Source of the DNA: Bdellovibrio bacteriovorus
Lineage (GTDB): Bacteria; Bdellovibrionota; Bdellovibrionia; Bdellovibrionales; Bdellovibrionaceae
Assembly (NCBI RefSeq): GCF_001592735.1
Contig: NZ_LUKE01000001.1
Location: 1,151,018 to 1,215,017 of the forward strand
DNA length: 64,000 nucleotides
Reading direction: 5' to 3'
Under the pieces are notes generated by a model. That model searched no databases. It worked only from the letters and a program-made list of their open reading frames with translations, and had not been told where the DNA came from. Numbering within the stretch: the stretch's first letter is position 1; each line of letters starts with the position of its first letter. A program made the translations under genes and the position numbers. This document shows, one piece after another, positions 26,826 through 35,536 of this stretch.

Positions 26826-28085
26826 TTAGGAATGAGCCTGGCAAGCACTTTGAGGTTTATATCCGCGGAACTGGGCGTGCAGTTCTTCGGCCTCTTTCGC
26901 GATGGCAAGCATCCCGATTTTCGCTGTCCAACCATACACATTTTCTTGCGGGCATCCGGGGGTGTCGATAGCGAGATCCGATACGCAAAGACGTTTGTAA
27001 ACCGCACCGGGGCTATTTAAACTTTCCGTCGAGCTTTTTTCGGCGTGAGTTCTTAAAAAACCACCCGCCAGTTCACAGCCAATCATATAAATCACCGGCT
27101 CTGCACTGGCACCATCGGCTTGAACGATCGAAGGAATACCTTCTTGGATAATCACTTCCTCGACGTCTCGACCACCTTTAGCCGCTTTCATTTTTTTGCG
27201 CGACTTATAAGACCACTCTTTAACTTCCGCACCCGAGCCCACACGAATCACGGCTAAGCCGTAAGTTCCTGCATTGTTTTTTACAAATACAAAAGGCTCT
27301 TGTTCAATACCGCGTTTTTTATATTCTTCGCGAAGTTTATTTAACATCGCATCCACCCGAGCGGCCAAGGCCTCCCGGCTTTTTTCGTCACCGATATCAA
27401 AATGCTCAAACAACTCAGTTTCCACACGCAAAAGAAACGGGTCAATTTTAGTAATGGCTGCAAATTCGTCGGCCAGTTCATTGTAGTATTTAAAGTACGT
27501 GCTTTTTTTACGTTGAAACCATCCCAATTCGTGGGCCGGATTCATTGGCAAATCCATCACAGATTGAGCCCACTCTTCATAGGCTTCTGAAAAGTCATTG
27601 TTGCTGACGATAAGATCCGGCGTGAATGTTGAAAGCAACGACCCGTTTCTGAGTGCTGAGTGAACAATCACTTGGTTCCCAGCGGAACTTGTCATCGTCA
27701 AAGGCTCTGGCAATTCACGAGGAATTGCCACCTTAACCGTTCTTCCGGTGGCTTCAATTAAGTTTCTGATGGTGTGGACGTTTTCCCAATAAAACGCGTT
27801 GTTAGTGTGCTCTTCCGTCACTAGCAAAATGTTTTTCACGTTCTCGTAATGACCAGAAAGATATCTGTTCATTAAGGCAACGGCTGACTCTTTGTCAGTG
27901 GGGCAAATGTTATTAAATCCTGCCGGAAAGATATTCGCGTCTACGTTCGTGATTTTGTAACCAGAATCACGGATGTCGTAACTTGAATATATCGGATAGG
28001 ATAAAGTCGAAGTTTTCTGCGAAAACCAGGCGCAAATATCTTTCATATTTGCCAAGGTTTGTTGATGCAGAGTTAATTTAGCCAT
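26826..28085 (-). CDS. gshA: Glutamate-cysteine ligase (non-enterobacterial GshA type)
   Basis: Catalyses the first step of glutathione synthesis. The N-terminus (SYPIYSSYDIRDSGYKITNVDANIFPAGFN, given here in outline) and the middle segments NLIEATGRTVK and FVKNNAGTYGLAV match the glutamate-cysteine ligase family described in other proteobacteria, unrelated in sequence to the E. coli enzyme. It is 419 residues long. No gshB lies beside it. It follows the TPR lipoprotein gene after 24 bases and shares its operon. Confidence 0.85.
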   Translation of the reverse strand: MAKLTLHQQTLANMKDICAWFSQKTSTLSYPIYSSYDIRDSGYKITNVDANIFPAGFNNICPTDKESAVALMNRYLSGHYENVKNILLVTEEHTNNAFYWENVHTIRNLIEATGRTVKVAIPRELPEPLTMTSSAGNQVIVHSALRNGSLLSTFTPDLIVSNNDFSEAYEEWAQSVMDLPMNPAHELGWFQRKKSTYFKYYNELADEFAAITKIDPFLLRVETELFEHFDIGDEKSREALAARVDAMLNKLREEYKKRGIEQEPFVFVKNNAGTYGLAVIRVGSGAEVKEWSYKSRKKMKAAKGGRDVEEVIIQEGIPSIVQADGASAEPVIYMIGCELAGGFLRTHAEKSSTESLNSPGAVYKRLCVSDLAIDTPGCPQENVYGWTAKIGMLAIAKEAEELHAQFRGYKPQSACQAHS

Positions 28086-28109
28086 GGCATCTCCTTAGAA
28101 CGAACTATA

Positions 28110-29222
28110 TTACAGGTTTGGATCCTGCGAGGGAACTATTTTAGGAGGAAGAGGTATTGGTTTCGCCTTTTCCCCGGGTAAAAGCTTATCGGCCTTTACG
28201 CGTCCAGCGCGGCGTAAACCATTAAGCTTTTGTGACTCCACCGTCAATCCCGTAGTTTCTTTGGCCGTATATAGAATTTTATCGGATTGGGAGCGAATAT
28301 CCGTCAGCGTCGCAAAAAAATCTTTTTCATAACCCTCAATTTTTTCACCCGTTATAGGCTTAAAAAGTTCCGCTTGATCCATCAAGTCGTAAAGATCTCC
28401 GCCCATTTGAACTTGCTGCGCCAATTCTGCTTCGGACTCAAAAAGAGAAAATAGACTGCGGTAAGTTTCGATAAGTTTTTTTTGCGCCCGCGGTGACCAC
28501 GTCAGATCATCTAACTTCATGGCCTTGATTAAATAACTTTGCACCCACATCTGCCCTTGAGCAAAAGAGCCGAAATTCTCGCGACTGAGCTGATTCGTAG
28601 AAATACTTCCCATCTGAAAATAAGTTTGGGCAAGCCATGATCTTTCTAACGTAGAGCCTCGTTCCTGCATTACTTTAGCTAAACCTTTTTCCGCTTCATT
28701 CAAATAGGCTAAGGCTTCCTTTTCACGATCTTGACGCGCATAGATTGCAGAGAGTTTTGCCGGGATTTCGGCTAAAGCAATCTCGGGTGGGAGGTGTTGT
28801 CCCAGATTTTTCGCGTCTAATAACGCGGCCAGGGCCTTTTGGTCATCACCCATAGCCTCATAACAAAACGCCGAACGGTACAAAGCCTTTGCTGCAATTT
28901 CTGGCTGTAAGCGAAGAGTATTCAGATAAATTTCGCGGTTTAACTCCACCGCTTCATTAAATCGGCCCTGTCCTTCGAACGATTGAGCCAATCCTAACCG
29001 TGATGCTTGGTAAAATGTCGACTGAGGATATTTAGTTTGAAAAGTGACGTAGGCTTTTTCACTCTCCTCAAAACGGCCTTTATTTAAAAGGTCTTCTGCT
29101 TCGTGAAGATCTTGAGCCTGAGCATTTCTTTGGACTTCTTCAATATTGGCTTCCTTGGCTCGCTCTGCGAAGTGAGCACAACCTACCGACAACACCAAAA
29201 TAGAAGACCAAAGCCACTTCAT
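28110..29222 (-). CDS. TPR-repeat lipoprotein
   Basis: 370 residues with a type II signal peptide and lipobox LSVGC (C15). The rest is helical with TPR-like repeats (EDLLNKGRFEESEKAYVTFQ, RLGLAQSFEGQGRFNEAVEL, AYLNEAEKGLAKV). It is probably a periplasmic-facing scaffold. The ATG shares one base with the stop of the second ArsA-type gene (TAATG), so translation is coupled. The C-terminus is Pro/Lys-rich. Confidence 0.85.
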   Translation of the reverse strand: MKWLWSSILVLSVGCAHFAERAKEANIEEVQRNAQAQDLHEAEDLLNKGRFEESEKAYVTFQTKYPQSTFYQASRLGLAQSFEGQGRFNEAVELNREIYLNTLRLQPEIAAKALYRSAFCYEAMGDDQKALAALLDAKNLGQHLPPEIALAEIPAKLSAIYARQDREKEALAYLNEAEKGLAKVMQERGSTLERSWLAQTYFQMGSISTNQLSRENFGSFAQGQMWVQSYLIKAMKLDDLTWSPRAQKKLIETYRSLFSLFESEAELAQQVQMGGDLYDLMDQAELFKPITGEKIEGYEKDFFATLTDIRSQSDKILYTAKETTGLTVESQKLNGLRRAGRVKADKLLPGEKAKPIPLPPKIVPSQDPNL

Positions 29223-30283
29223 TATTTCTTTTCTCCCTCAACCAAAAGTTTTCCTATTTCTTTTAGACCCTCGATATCGGAAATATCGTGAGGCAAATCA
29301 GGAATACGGAACACGCGAACGTCTTTGCCTATTGTAGACTCAAAGGATTTATACAGACGATCTTTTTTTAAATAATAGGACCTCATCTCTTCATAGATCT
29401 TTTTGATCCCCTGAAAAGACGACTGCGATTCAGACGAATCCACATTTAACCAATAAGGAAACACCCGATTCAGAACCACCGCGCTTAAATGATAGCCGCC
29501 TTTACGAATCTCTTTTGAGAAGAACTCGGCCTCTTTTAATTTGGCCTGATCAAAAGAGGTCACCAGTGTAAATTGCGTGAGCGGCGAGGTCATCATGCGA
29601 TGGACATCGACGGTGCGCTTTAAAAGCTGTTCTTGCCATTGTTCAATGTTGATAAAAAAATCACCCAATTCATGAATGAAGTTTGAGCCGGTCAGAGTCT
29701 CTAAAACTTTTAGAACTTGCCTTGTGCCCGTCTGTAACACTTTACCTAAAAAGCCACTTTTTTTGCTGGCAGGATCCCGGAACCACTTCGCCACCCCTTC
29801 GGTAAAAAGGGCTGACAGTCTTTGCGGCGCTTGCAAGAAATCCAGAGCGTGCTTTGTCGGCGGAGTGTCTAAAATAATCAAATCAAATTGCTTAGATTCA
29901 TAAACGGAATAAAGCTTTTCTAGCGCCGTGAATTCTTGTGAACCACTTAAATTCGTTGAAAGCTGTTGATACAATTTATTGTTGTAAATCTTTTTAACGG
30001 CTTCACTTTTTTTAGCGGCACGGGCGACAAAATCATCAAATACTTTTTTATGATCAATCACCGAAGCATACAGCTCGCCCTTAAAGTTTTGATTGGGAAC
30101 TTTGGTGATATCTTTGGTACCTTCAATCCCCAGGGTTTGGGCTAAGCGTTTTGCGGGATCAATGGTCAGCACCAGAACACGTTTACCATCTTGAGCGGCA
30201 AGCACCCCTAAAGAGGCCGCCACCGTGGTTTTACCCACTCCCCCGCTGCCCACACAGACAAGGATTTCTGTCTTTTCAATCAT
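29222..30283 (-). CDS. ArsA/Get3-family ATPase, second copy
   Basis: A 353-residue P-loop ATPase of the ArsA/Get3 group, with P loop GSGGVGKTT, switch LTIDPAKRLAQ and a DTPPTKHAL Walker B-like segment. The usual signature lysine before GG in the deviant Walker A (KGGVGK) is replaced by Ser here. No arsenical or tail-anchored-protein gene is nearby. ATG 30283 overlaps the stop of the first copy (ATGA) and is chosen over an in-frame upstream codon. The two copies probably form a heterodimer, which is inference. Confidence 0.88.
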   Translation of the reverse strand: MIEKTEILVCVGSGGVGKTTVAASLGVLAAQDGKRVLVLTIDPAKRLAQTLGIEGTKDITKVPNQNFKGELYASVIDHKKVFDDFVARAAKKSEAVKKIYNNKLYQQLSTNLSGSQEFTALEKLYSVYESKQFDLIILDTPPTKHALDFLQAPQRLSALFTEGVAKWFRDPASKKSGFLGKVLQTGTRQVLKVLETLTGSNFIHELGDFFINIEQWQEQLLKRTVDVHRMMTSPLTQFTLVTSFDQAKLKEAEFFSKEIRKGGYHLSAVVLNRVFPYWLNVDSSESQSSFQGIKKIYEEMRSYYLKKDRLYKSFESTIGKDVRVFRIPDLPHDISDIEGLKEIGKLLVEGEKK

Positions 30284-31149
30284 GACAACATCCCCGCTAG
30301 TTTTTCCACTAAGGCCCAAGGTTGATCTTCTAAAATCAGTGGAAGTTTTTGAACTTTTCCCATACGTGGCGGAATTTTGTTAAGAATCTCTTCCTGATGA
30401 GTTTTCTGCGTATACAGATAGCTCGCAAAGCGCCCCACGTCCGAATTTTCTTTTGCCGCTTCGTTCAGCTCTGCCGCAGCCACAGGAACTTGGATGATCT
30501 TGTTCATGATAAGTTCCGGGTGAACACCGAATTCTTGGTTTAATCTTTCACTTAACTCTAAAGATTCTTTTAGTGGCAGTTCTTCTGCAAGACTGACGAT
30601 GTGATAACGACTTAACTCTTCATTTCGCAAACACGCATCGATGCTGCGGCTTTGTTCCCCCATCGGGCCAAACTGCACGGCCTGCGCCATCCCTTTGGGT
30701 GCTTCCATCAAAGCAATGAAGTGCCCGGTCGCAAAAGCATCCACCACCAGGCAATCAAAAGGCAAAGGCGGTCCATGTTTCCGAGGGCCACTAGTAACTT
30801 TACCTAAGATCGCAAGTTCCGGAAGCCCGGGAGCAACATTGATAAAGGCTCGCATAATGGCGTTTTCAAAAAACAACTTAGCCAAAGTTTCCACCTTGAT
30901 AAGATGCCGCGCATATTCTTGCAGACACTGCTCCCCGGTCCACAAAGCGATTGAAAGCTGGGGGCGCAACTGTACTGGTTGATATCCAACTTGAGCTAAA
31001 CCAAAGAAATCCTTATAGAAACTTTGATCTCCAAGTTCGACCAAAAGGACTTTTTTGCCCTCTTGGCTTTTTTTTAGGGCGAGGGCCGCGGCTACCACCG
31101 ACTTCCCAACGCCTCCTTTTCCAGTCACAAAGTGAATCTCTTGCTTCAT
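30280..31149 (-). CDS. ArsA/Get3-family ATPase, first copy
   Basis: A 289-residue ArsA-type ATPase with the complete deviant P loop TGKGGVGKS, including the signature lysine, and the Walker B-like segment DCLVVDAFATGHF. It is shorter than its neighbour and diverged from it. The pair heads an operon with a TPR lipoprotein and gshA. Such tandem ArsA genes occur in predatory and gliding bacteria, but their cargo is not something the sequence reveals. It is divergent from tig, 113 bases away. Confidence 0.87.
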   Translation of the reverse strand: MKQEIHFVTGKGGVGKSVVAAALALKKSQEGKKVLLVELGDQSFYKDFFGLAQVGYQPVQLRPQLSIALWTGEQCLQEYARHLIKVETLAKLFFENAIMRAFINVAPGLPELAILGKVTSGPRKHGPPLPFDCLVVDAFATGHFIALMEAPKGMAQAVQFGPMGEQSRSIDACLRNEELSRYHIVSLAEELPLKESLELSERLNQEFGVHPELIMNKIIQVPVAAAELNEAAKENSDVGRFASYLYTQKTHQEEILNKIPPRMGKVQKLPLILEDQPWALVEKLAGMLS

Positions 31150-31262
31150 AGGTGTTTAGAGTGTCGCTGAGAGCGGAAATATAGGCATTACGCGCTGCGA
31201 TGAGATTGCGTAAAGTCAGCTCCTCATCTAGTATCCACGGGCTTTAATCAGGAGAAAAAAGA

Positions 31263-32576
31263 ATGAAATCAAATGTTGAGAAGGTCTCAAACCTTTCCCG
31301 TAAATTGAACGTTGAAGTTCCTGCAGCCTCTGTTCAATCAGCTTTCCAAAAAATCTTCAGCGGTATCCAACGTGATGTAACTATTAAAGGTTTCCGCAAA
31401 GGAAAAGCGCCTATTGCAACCATCAAAAGCATGTACGGCGATCGCGTAAAACAAGACGTTGTCCAAGATCTTATCCAAAAACACTATGTTGAAGCTTTGT
31501 CTGAACACAAACTTGAACCCATCAGTTATCCAGAGTTTGAATTCGCTGATGCTGTTGAAGGCAAAGACTTTTCTTTCTCTGCAAATTTTGACATCCGCCC
31601 TGAAATCAACTTGAAAAAGTATGAAGGCATGGAAGTAGAAAAAGAAAAATACGAAGTTGACGCTAAAAAAGTAGATCAAGTTCTTGAAAACATCCGCGCT
31701 TCTCGCGCTACTTTTGAAACTGTTACCGAAGCCCGCGCAGCTAAAAATGGCGACACGGCAGTCATCGACTTTGAAGGCTTCATGGGCGGAGCTCCTCTTG
31801 AAAACGGTTCAGGGAAAGACCACCACCTTGAACTTGGCGCTAAACAATTCATCGACGGTTTCGAAGAAGGCGTTGTGGGAATGAAAGTGGGCGAATCAAA
31901 AACAATCTCTTTGAAATTCCCAGATCCATACCACTCTGCAGAGTTGGCTGGTAAACCAGTTGAATTCAAAGTTACCTTGAAAGAAATCAAAGCAAAAGTA
32001 TTGCCAGAACTAAACGAAGAATTCATTAAATCTTTGGGTGGCCCGGCAGATCTTGAAGCTTTGAAAAAAACAATCACGGAAGATCTAGAGCAAACTGAAA
32101 AGAAACGTGTGGAAGATGGCTTTAAAAACCGTCTTCTTAAAAAACTAGTTTCTGAAAACCCCGTGGAAGTGCCGCCTTCATTATTGAAAGAACAAAAAGC
32201 ATCTTTGATCGAAGACTTCAAAAAACGTATGTCTGATCAAGGCATGACTGAAAACGATTTCGCTTCTTACGTGGAAAAATGGGATGCAGACTTCACTAAA
32301 TCAGCAACCGAAATGATCCAATCTTCATTCCTTGTGGATGCGATTGCTAAAAAACACGATCTATTTGCGAAAAAAGAAGATCTTGATGCGAAATTCAAAG
32401 AATACTCTGCACAAACAGGTATCGATGAAGCGCGCATCCGTGAGTTCTATGGCAAATCTGAACAAGCAAGCCGTTTAACTTACCAAATCACTGAAGAGAA
32501 AGTGATCAACTTCCTGAACCAATCAGTGAAAGTTAAAGAAGTTCCAGCAGGAACTTTCAAAGACGAACAAAACTAG
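31263..32576 (+). CDS. tig: Trigger factor
   Basis: Ribosome-bound chaperone and peptidyl-prolyl isomerase. The N-terminal ribosome-binding domain contains GFRKGKAP (the ribosome-docking loop), the FKBP-type domain includes GDTAVIDFEG and FIDGFEEGVVGMKVGE, and a long helical C-terminal arm follows. At 437 residues it has family length. The start has AGGAG upstream, and a strong terminator follows. Confidence 0.97.
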   Translation: MKSNVEKVSNLSRKLNVEVPAASVQSAFQKIFSGIQRDVTIKGFRKGKAPIATIKSMYGDRVKQDVVQDLIQKHYVEALSEHKLEPISYPEFEFADAVEGKDFSFSANFDIRPEINLKKYEGMEVEKEKYEVDAKKVDQVLENIRASRATFETVTEARAAKNGDTAVIDFEGFMGGAPLENGSGKDHHLELGAKQFIDGFEEGVVGMKVGESKTISLKFPDPYHSAELAGKPVEFKVTLKEIKAKVLPELNEEFIKSLGGPADLEALKKTITEDLEQTEKKRVEDGFKNRLLKKLVSENPVEVPPSLLKEQKASLIEDFKKRMSDQGMTENDFASYVEKWDADFTKSATEMIQSSFLVDAIAKKHDLFAKKEDLDAKFKEYSAQTGIDEARIREFYGKSEQASRLTYQITEEKVINFLNQSVKVKEVPAGTFKDEQN

Positions 32577-32623
32577 TTCGCCTTTTTAATTGAAACTAAA
32601 AGGGCTTTTTAAGAAGTCCACCG

Positions 32624-32659
32624 AAGACCCACTGGAATTTAATCTCCAGTGGGTCTTTT
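32624..32659 (+). terminator. Terminator after tig
   Basis: A 12-base perfect stem (AGACCCACTGGA with its complement) with an 8-base loop and a TTTT tail on the plus strand, 48 bases after the tig stop. Confidence 0.8.
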
Positions 32660-32683
32660 GCATTTTGAGAAGCTAGCTTTAAT

Positions 32684-32860
32684 TTAAAGTGAAAGAAGAC
32701 GCTCTATACAGGCTTTCTTTGTCTCTCTTTTTCCGTCGATCAACAAACGATTCGCCTTCACTTTGCAATATTCTGCCGCCTCTTTCTTGGTGGGCTTATT
32801 TGCAGCTTGCACTGAAATGCTTAACATCATTAGAACTGCCGCAAGGAATATTTTTTTCAT
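32684..32860 (-). CDS. Small exported protein, 58 residues
   Basis: A short gene with AAGGAG at good distance from its ATG and a standard signal peptide (KKIFLAAVLMMLSISVQA, cut after QAA). The mature peptide is about 38 residues, Lys-rich, with two cysteines (EYCKVK and KACIER) likely to form a disulfide. It starts 14 bases after the candidate pore-former gene and is the last cistron of the exported-protein operon. I know no family. Confidence 0.65.
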   Translation of the reverse strand: MKKIFLAAVLMMLSISVQAANKPTKKEAAEYCKVKANRLLIDGKRETKKACIERLLSL

Positions 32861-32874
32861 AAAGTCTCCTTCGT

Positions 32875-34155
32875 CTACTTCATCAAAGAATCTAAGAATT
32901 CTCTTTTGTATTTTGCGATTTCAAGTTTACGACGATATTGCTTTGGCCATAAACGTGTTTCTTTCGCCAACATCATTTGAGCATCCAGATCCGCCAAACG
33001 GCAATTTTTTATATCTTCCGCATTCGCACAATCTTGAATCGCCTTAACCACCAGCTCGCGAGCGGAATTCAGCGCCGTGGTTTGGCGTTTCACGTATTCC
33101 TGATAGCGTTCACAGGTCATAAGTGTTCTTTTGTCCTCTTCGTTAAGATCACAAAGTTTTTGAAACTCCGCCACGTAATCATGAGTGACATAACTTCTCA
33201 TACGGCTAAGATCGAAATCAATTTGGCGGAAAGCGGCGAATAGATCTTTCAGACTTTGGCGTCGGGCCTCGCCCAGCGCCCCCGTATAAGGCTGATCCTT
33301 GATCGGATATGCAGCCGTAAGATAATCCGTCACGACCGCGTTCTTTTTTTCAACCTCTTCGATCATGGCCGAGATGGTTTCAAGAATTTTTTCTACATCT
33401 TTTTCGGTCTTAATAATACGCGAAGTGGTTTGCAATCCTTCTAAACCATAAGCGTTAATTTGAACCTCTAATGAGCTATAATTAAGCAACTTACTAGCGA
33501 CACTCATGAATGCCGCCTGGACCGAAGCTGAAAAACCACCCGACCCACCGGAAGCACTCATACCCATGTCCACTTTTTCATAGCTGTAACTGCTGTAATC
33601 CAAAGTGCGTAAGACAATATTAATGCCCTGTCCAAGTTTATAACCTGATACAAACTCTTTCCCGCAGCGCTTATAAAATTCTTTGATATTGGTTTGGGCT
33701 AAGCGAGCAAATTCAGGTTTCAAAACAGGATTCTTAATATACCAGCGACCATAGTTAGCGATCGCCTTAATACCAACCGTGATTGTATCGCTGCTGATCT
33801 TGGTCTGTGCTTCCCGATTGTAGTAAGCTGAGCCAGAATACGCCATATACTGAACACTCGCGGAAAAGCTGGTGTTCGTATATTCATCTAAAGTTTCATA
33901 GCTACGGATCACTTCAGATTTTACTTCTACACTTTTTGCACTTTCCGGAACTGGCGTTGAGGCCAGCGTGTCTTCAGAAATCATTTCTTTCCGATCAAAA
34001 CTTTGCAGGCAAGTGGGAAACAACTGTTCTGTTTCCACGCGAATTCCGGATCCCAGTTGAGCTTCGTTTTTTTCGGTATTTTGCAAAATCGCGGCATTGC
34101 CAACCTGGGAAACAAAGACCAAGGCGCCTACGACTGTTTTATTAATTGATATCAT
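32875..34155 (-). CDS. Exported protein, candidate MACPF-like pore-former
   Basis: 426 residues with a signal peptide (residues 1-22). Residues 95-181 read like the core of membrane-attack-complex/perforin proteins: Ser/Ala-rich strands (SFSASVQYMAYSGSAYY), then a helix ending in FYKRCGKEFVSGYKLGQG (residues 160-177), which resembles the MACPF pattern of an aromatic-Gly-x-[HE]-[FY] motif before a strand with Gly. A Gly/Ser-rich amphipathic stretch follows (about 200-217). The C-terminal 150 residues are coiled helices with CANAEDIKNC. The call is by eye and uncertain; an unrelated beta-rich exported protein is the alternative. It overlaps the papain-like protease gene by 14 bases. Confidence 0.5.
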   Translation of the reverse strand: MISINKTVVGALVFVSQVGNAAILQNTEKNEAQLGSGIRVETEQLFPTCLQSFDRKEMISEDTLASTPVPESAKSVEVKSEVIRSYETLDEYTNTSFSASVQYMAYSGSAYYNREAQTKISSDTITVGIKAIANYGRWYIKNPVLKPEFARLAQTNIKEFYKRCGKEFVSGYKLGQGINIVLRTLDYSSYSYEKVDMGMSASGGSGGFSASVQAAFMSVASKLLNYSSLEVQINAYGLEGLQTTSRIIKTEKDVEKILETISAMIEEVEKKNAVVTDYLTAAYPIKDQPYTGALGEARRQSLKDLFAAFRQIDFDLSRMRSYVTHDYVAEFQKLCDLNEEDKRTLMTCERYQEYVKRQTTALNSARELVVKAIQDCANAEDIKNCRLADLDAQMMLAKETRLWPKQYRRKLEIAKYKREFLDSLMK

Positions 34156-35536
34156 TTAAATACTCCTTTTTTGATAAAAGCTTAAATAGCTCATACCAGG
34201 CAGAAAAATCATTCGGGCTAATTGATAGCTGACGAACTAGTTTTAAAAATTCTGGATTTTCTAATACGCGGTCTTTCCCACGCAACGGCCAAAAGTTCGT
34301 TTCTGGATCCTTGTAGTGACCGCCGCAATAATAATTTTTGAATTTGCCGTCGTAAAAATCCTTCACACGATCAATAGTTCCATCCACACGACGACTTTGC
34401 TTGGCAAAGCTTAATGTCCGACGGGATTGTGACATTTGAGAATAGATTACCATCTTAATTCTTTTCAAATACCCGTCCTTTTTATCTTCGCTGATATTGG
34501 GATTTTCAAAAAAATCAATCGAACGCCCCACCGATTCAAGTGATCTTTTCAGCTCCGTGCGATCGCACGAAAAGAAAGTTTTTAAAACTTCATAGTCTTT
34601 TGAGTAATCCGAAGAGACATTTGCGAAAGCCCCGAGGTCCAGATTAATTTCGTAGTACCCGCCTACTCCTCGCGCCGCCATGTCCTGGATAAATTTGTAT
34701 GGAAAGAGGTAGTATCCCGGAAGTATTTTTTTGCTAATCTTTCTGCGAAACTTTGCTAAATCGCCCCTCTCGGCATCGCTAAGATTGCCTTCATCAACCA
34801 CCACCGCTCTTAGTGCATGAGCACCATTCCACGTATTACGAACAATTACTCCACCCAGGTCGTCATCAAATCCCACCACAGCAATGGAATGATTCGAAGT
34901 TTTTAATAATGATTCGTCTGTTTGGTAAGGAGCTGCTAGCAACCCTGTAACTGGGCTAAATTTATACATGAATGCCGAGTCAAACGACAGGGTCACCATT
35001 CTTCCAGATCTTACGACATTAAAAAAATCATTCACTGAACGGGTGTTTGAATGACCTGGTTTGAAAGACCAAAATGAACTTGAATAGCGAAAGTTTTGAA
35101 CTGGGACCCGGTCGTCATAAATACCCATATCCTCAATTTTAGGTCGCAACCCCTTACCGCTCCCTCCTTGAGTAGATAAAGAGGATTCAACGACTCCCTC
35201 GAGATCCTCAGGTAAGAGGTATTCTGGGATAACGCCGCTATATCTATTCACTAAAGCCATCGAGGTCGCCGTCATATCAAGGCCCGCATCGACTTTTTTT
35301 GCGTCCTCACGATCTTTCCAAATAAAGGCATGCAAATGCTGTAAAGATGCACGGAAAAAAAGTCCATGGTTCGCCAGCTGATGTTCAATGGCTGTAACAA
35401 AGGATTCTGCCTGACAAGATCCAACATCTTGATTTGAACCAAACGTGCGGGCCGGGATATTTTTAGGATAACGGGAATCCGCGAAAGCAGGTTGCATGGC
35501 TCCTAAAACCAACAACGACATAATTATCTTTTTCAT
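34142..35536 (-). CDS. Exported papain-like (C1) cysteine protease
   Basis: 464 residues with a signal peptide (residues 1-19). The papain triad and oxyanion residue are in order: Q36 and C41 in NQDVGSCQAES, H216 in SNHSIAVVGFDD and N234 in RNTWNG. The domain ends near 290 and a helical tail with CDRTEL and YYCGGHY follows. There is no obvious long inhibitory propeptide, since Cys41 is close to the mature N-terminus. Its ATG overlaps the stop of the upstream lipoprotein gene (ATGA). It probably acts in the periplasm or on prey after secretion, which is inference. Confidence 0.85.
   Translation of the reverse strand: MKKIIMSLLVLGAMQPAFADSRYPKNIPARTFGSNQDVGSCQAESFVTAIEHQLANHGLFFRASLQHLHAFIWKDREDAKKVDAGLDMTATSMALVNRYSGVIPEYLLPEDLEGVVESSLSTQGGSGKGLRPKIEDMGIYDDRVPVQNFRYSSSFWSFKPGHSNTRSVNDFFNVVRSGRMVTLSFDSAFMYKFSPVTGLLAAPYQTDESLLKTSNHSIAVVGFDDDLGGVIVRNTWNGAHALRAVVVDEGNLSDAERGDLAKFRRKISKKILPGYYLFPYKFIQDMAARGVGGYYEINLDLGAFANVSSDYSKDYEVLKTFFSCDRTELKRSLESVGRSIDFFENPNISEDKKDGYLKRIKMVIYSQMSQSRRTLSFAKQSRRVDGTIDRVKDFYDGKFKNYYCGGHYKDPETNFWPLRGKDRVLENPEFLKLVRQLSISPNDFSAWYELFKLLSKKEYLNDIN

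Noticed and set aside
26358-27020. 220-codon plus-strand frame over the exported-protein gene and the end of gshA
   Set aside because: Crosses two supported genes, no Shine-Dalgarno, no domain pattern.
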